This document shows, piece by piece, positions 33,905 to 34,084 of a DNA stretch of 34,084 nucleotides. The notes under the pieces are model-generated. The model saw nothing but the letters and a program-made list of their open reading frames with translations. It did no database searches and was not told the DNA's origin. Location: NCBI RefSeq assembly GCF_005503445.1, contig NZ_SCOH01000011.1, forward strand, positions 1-34,084, written 5' to 3'. The DNA comes from Chitinivorax sp. B (lineage in GTDB: Bacteria; Pseudomonadota; Gammaproteobacteria; Burkholderiales; SCOH01). Each line of letters opens with the position of its first letter. Position 1 is the first letter of the stretch. The translations under genes and the position numbers were made by a program.

Positions 33905-34084
33905 TGTTATGCTCCGCTTTAACAAGCAAGGAACATAAGAATCTCATAATACTCAGATGCCATCAACTTGATAAAAGTAATCCGAAATCTGAAAAAACAG
34001 TTGCAACATCTCGCTTCACAACATTACCGAAAACCAAGAAATCAACCACATACAAACTTAATACTGTTACTTCAATCACTTGTC

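Noticed and set aside
1-34084. CRISPR arrays, tRNA or rRNA genes, prophage or toxin-antitoxin loci.
   Set aside because: No regularly spaced repeats, no tRNA-like cloverleaf with a CCA end, and no phage or toxin families were seen on either strand.

Overview
The window looks like chromosomal DNA from a betaproteobacterium, possibly of the Neisseriales/Chitinivorax type. Base composition is moderate to high GC, genes are tightly packed with ATGA stop/start overlaps, and the content (PilB/GspE-like ATPase, arginine succinyltransferase genes, coniferyl aldehyde dehydrogenase-like gene, many PAS/GGDEF/HD-GYP proteins) fits that group. The genus assignment is a guess from gene style, with no rRNA or other marker to support it.

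Region 1 (1-397) is the end of an IS5-type insertion sequence running off the left edge. Its transposase is frame-disrupted at an A6 run.

Region 2 (448-17183) is the main feature. Thirteen genes lie on the minus strand with gaps of 53 bp or less and four ATGA overlaps, so they are probably one operon of about 16.7 kb transcribed from near 17.2 kb. In transcription order they are: REC-PAS-like regulator, small HD-GYP-tail-like protein, HDOD protein, four-PAS histidine kinase, membrane HAMP-PAS kinase, REC-kinase, REC-HD-GYP, small four-cysteine protein, REC regulator with a helical tail, MglA-like GTPase, soluble kinase, REC fused to a PilB/GspE-type ATPase, and a GGDEF-EAL protein with a C-terminal REC. 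There are four kinases and six receivers but no DNA-binding output domain. The outputs are instead c-di-GMP turnover, an MglA-type polarity switch and a phosphorylation-gated pilus/secretion motor. I infer a dedicated phosphorelay controlling pilus-based surface behaviour or secretion. This is the best candidate for an undescribed system here.

Region 3 (17434-24343) is a set of mostly single genes: a periplasmic solute-binding protein, a membrane sensor kinase, a PhnD-like binding protein, a coniferyl aldehyde dehydrogenase-like enzyme, and a glycine-rich lipoprotein with a recognisable promoter and terminator. Region 4 (24482-26820) holds an overlapping VWA/nucleotidyltransferase pair and a convergent PhnA/YjdM gene. 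Two related short non-autonomous elements (MITE-like, 131 and 142 bp) lie at 18499-18629 and 26305-26446. Their termini match the end of the IS at 394, and each is flanked by a 3-bp direct repeat.

Region 5 (26821-27913) has little coding potential. It carries a structured candidate small RNA ending in a strong terminator at 27522. Region 6 (27914-34084) has a GNAT acetyltransferase, a PilZ protein, an AraC regulator, a PEBP protein, and an arginine-catabolism group (amino-acid binding protein, astB, astE).
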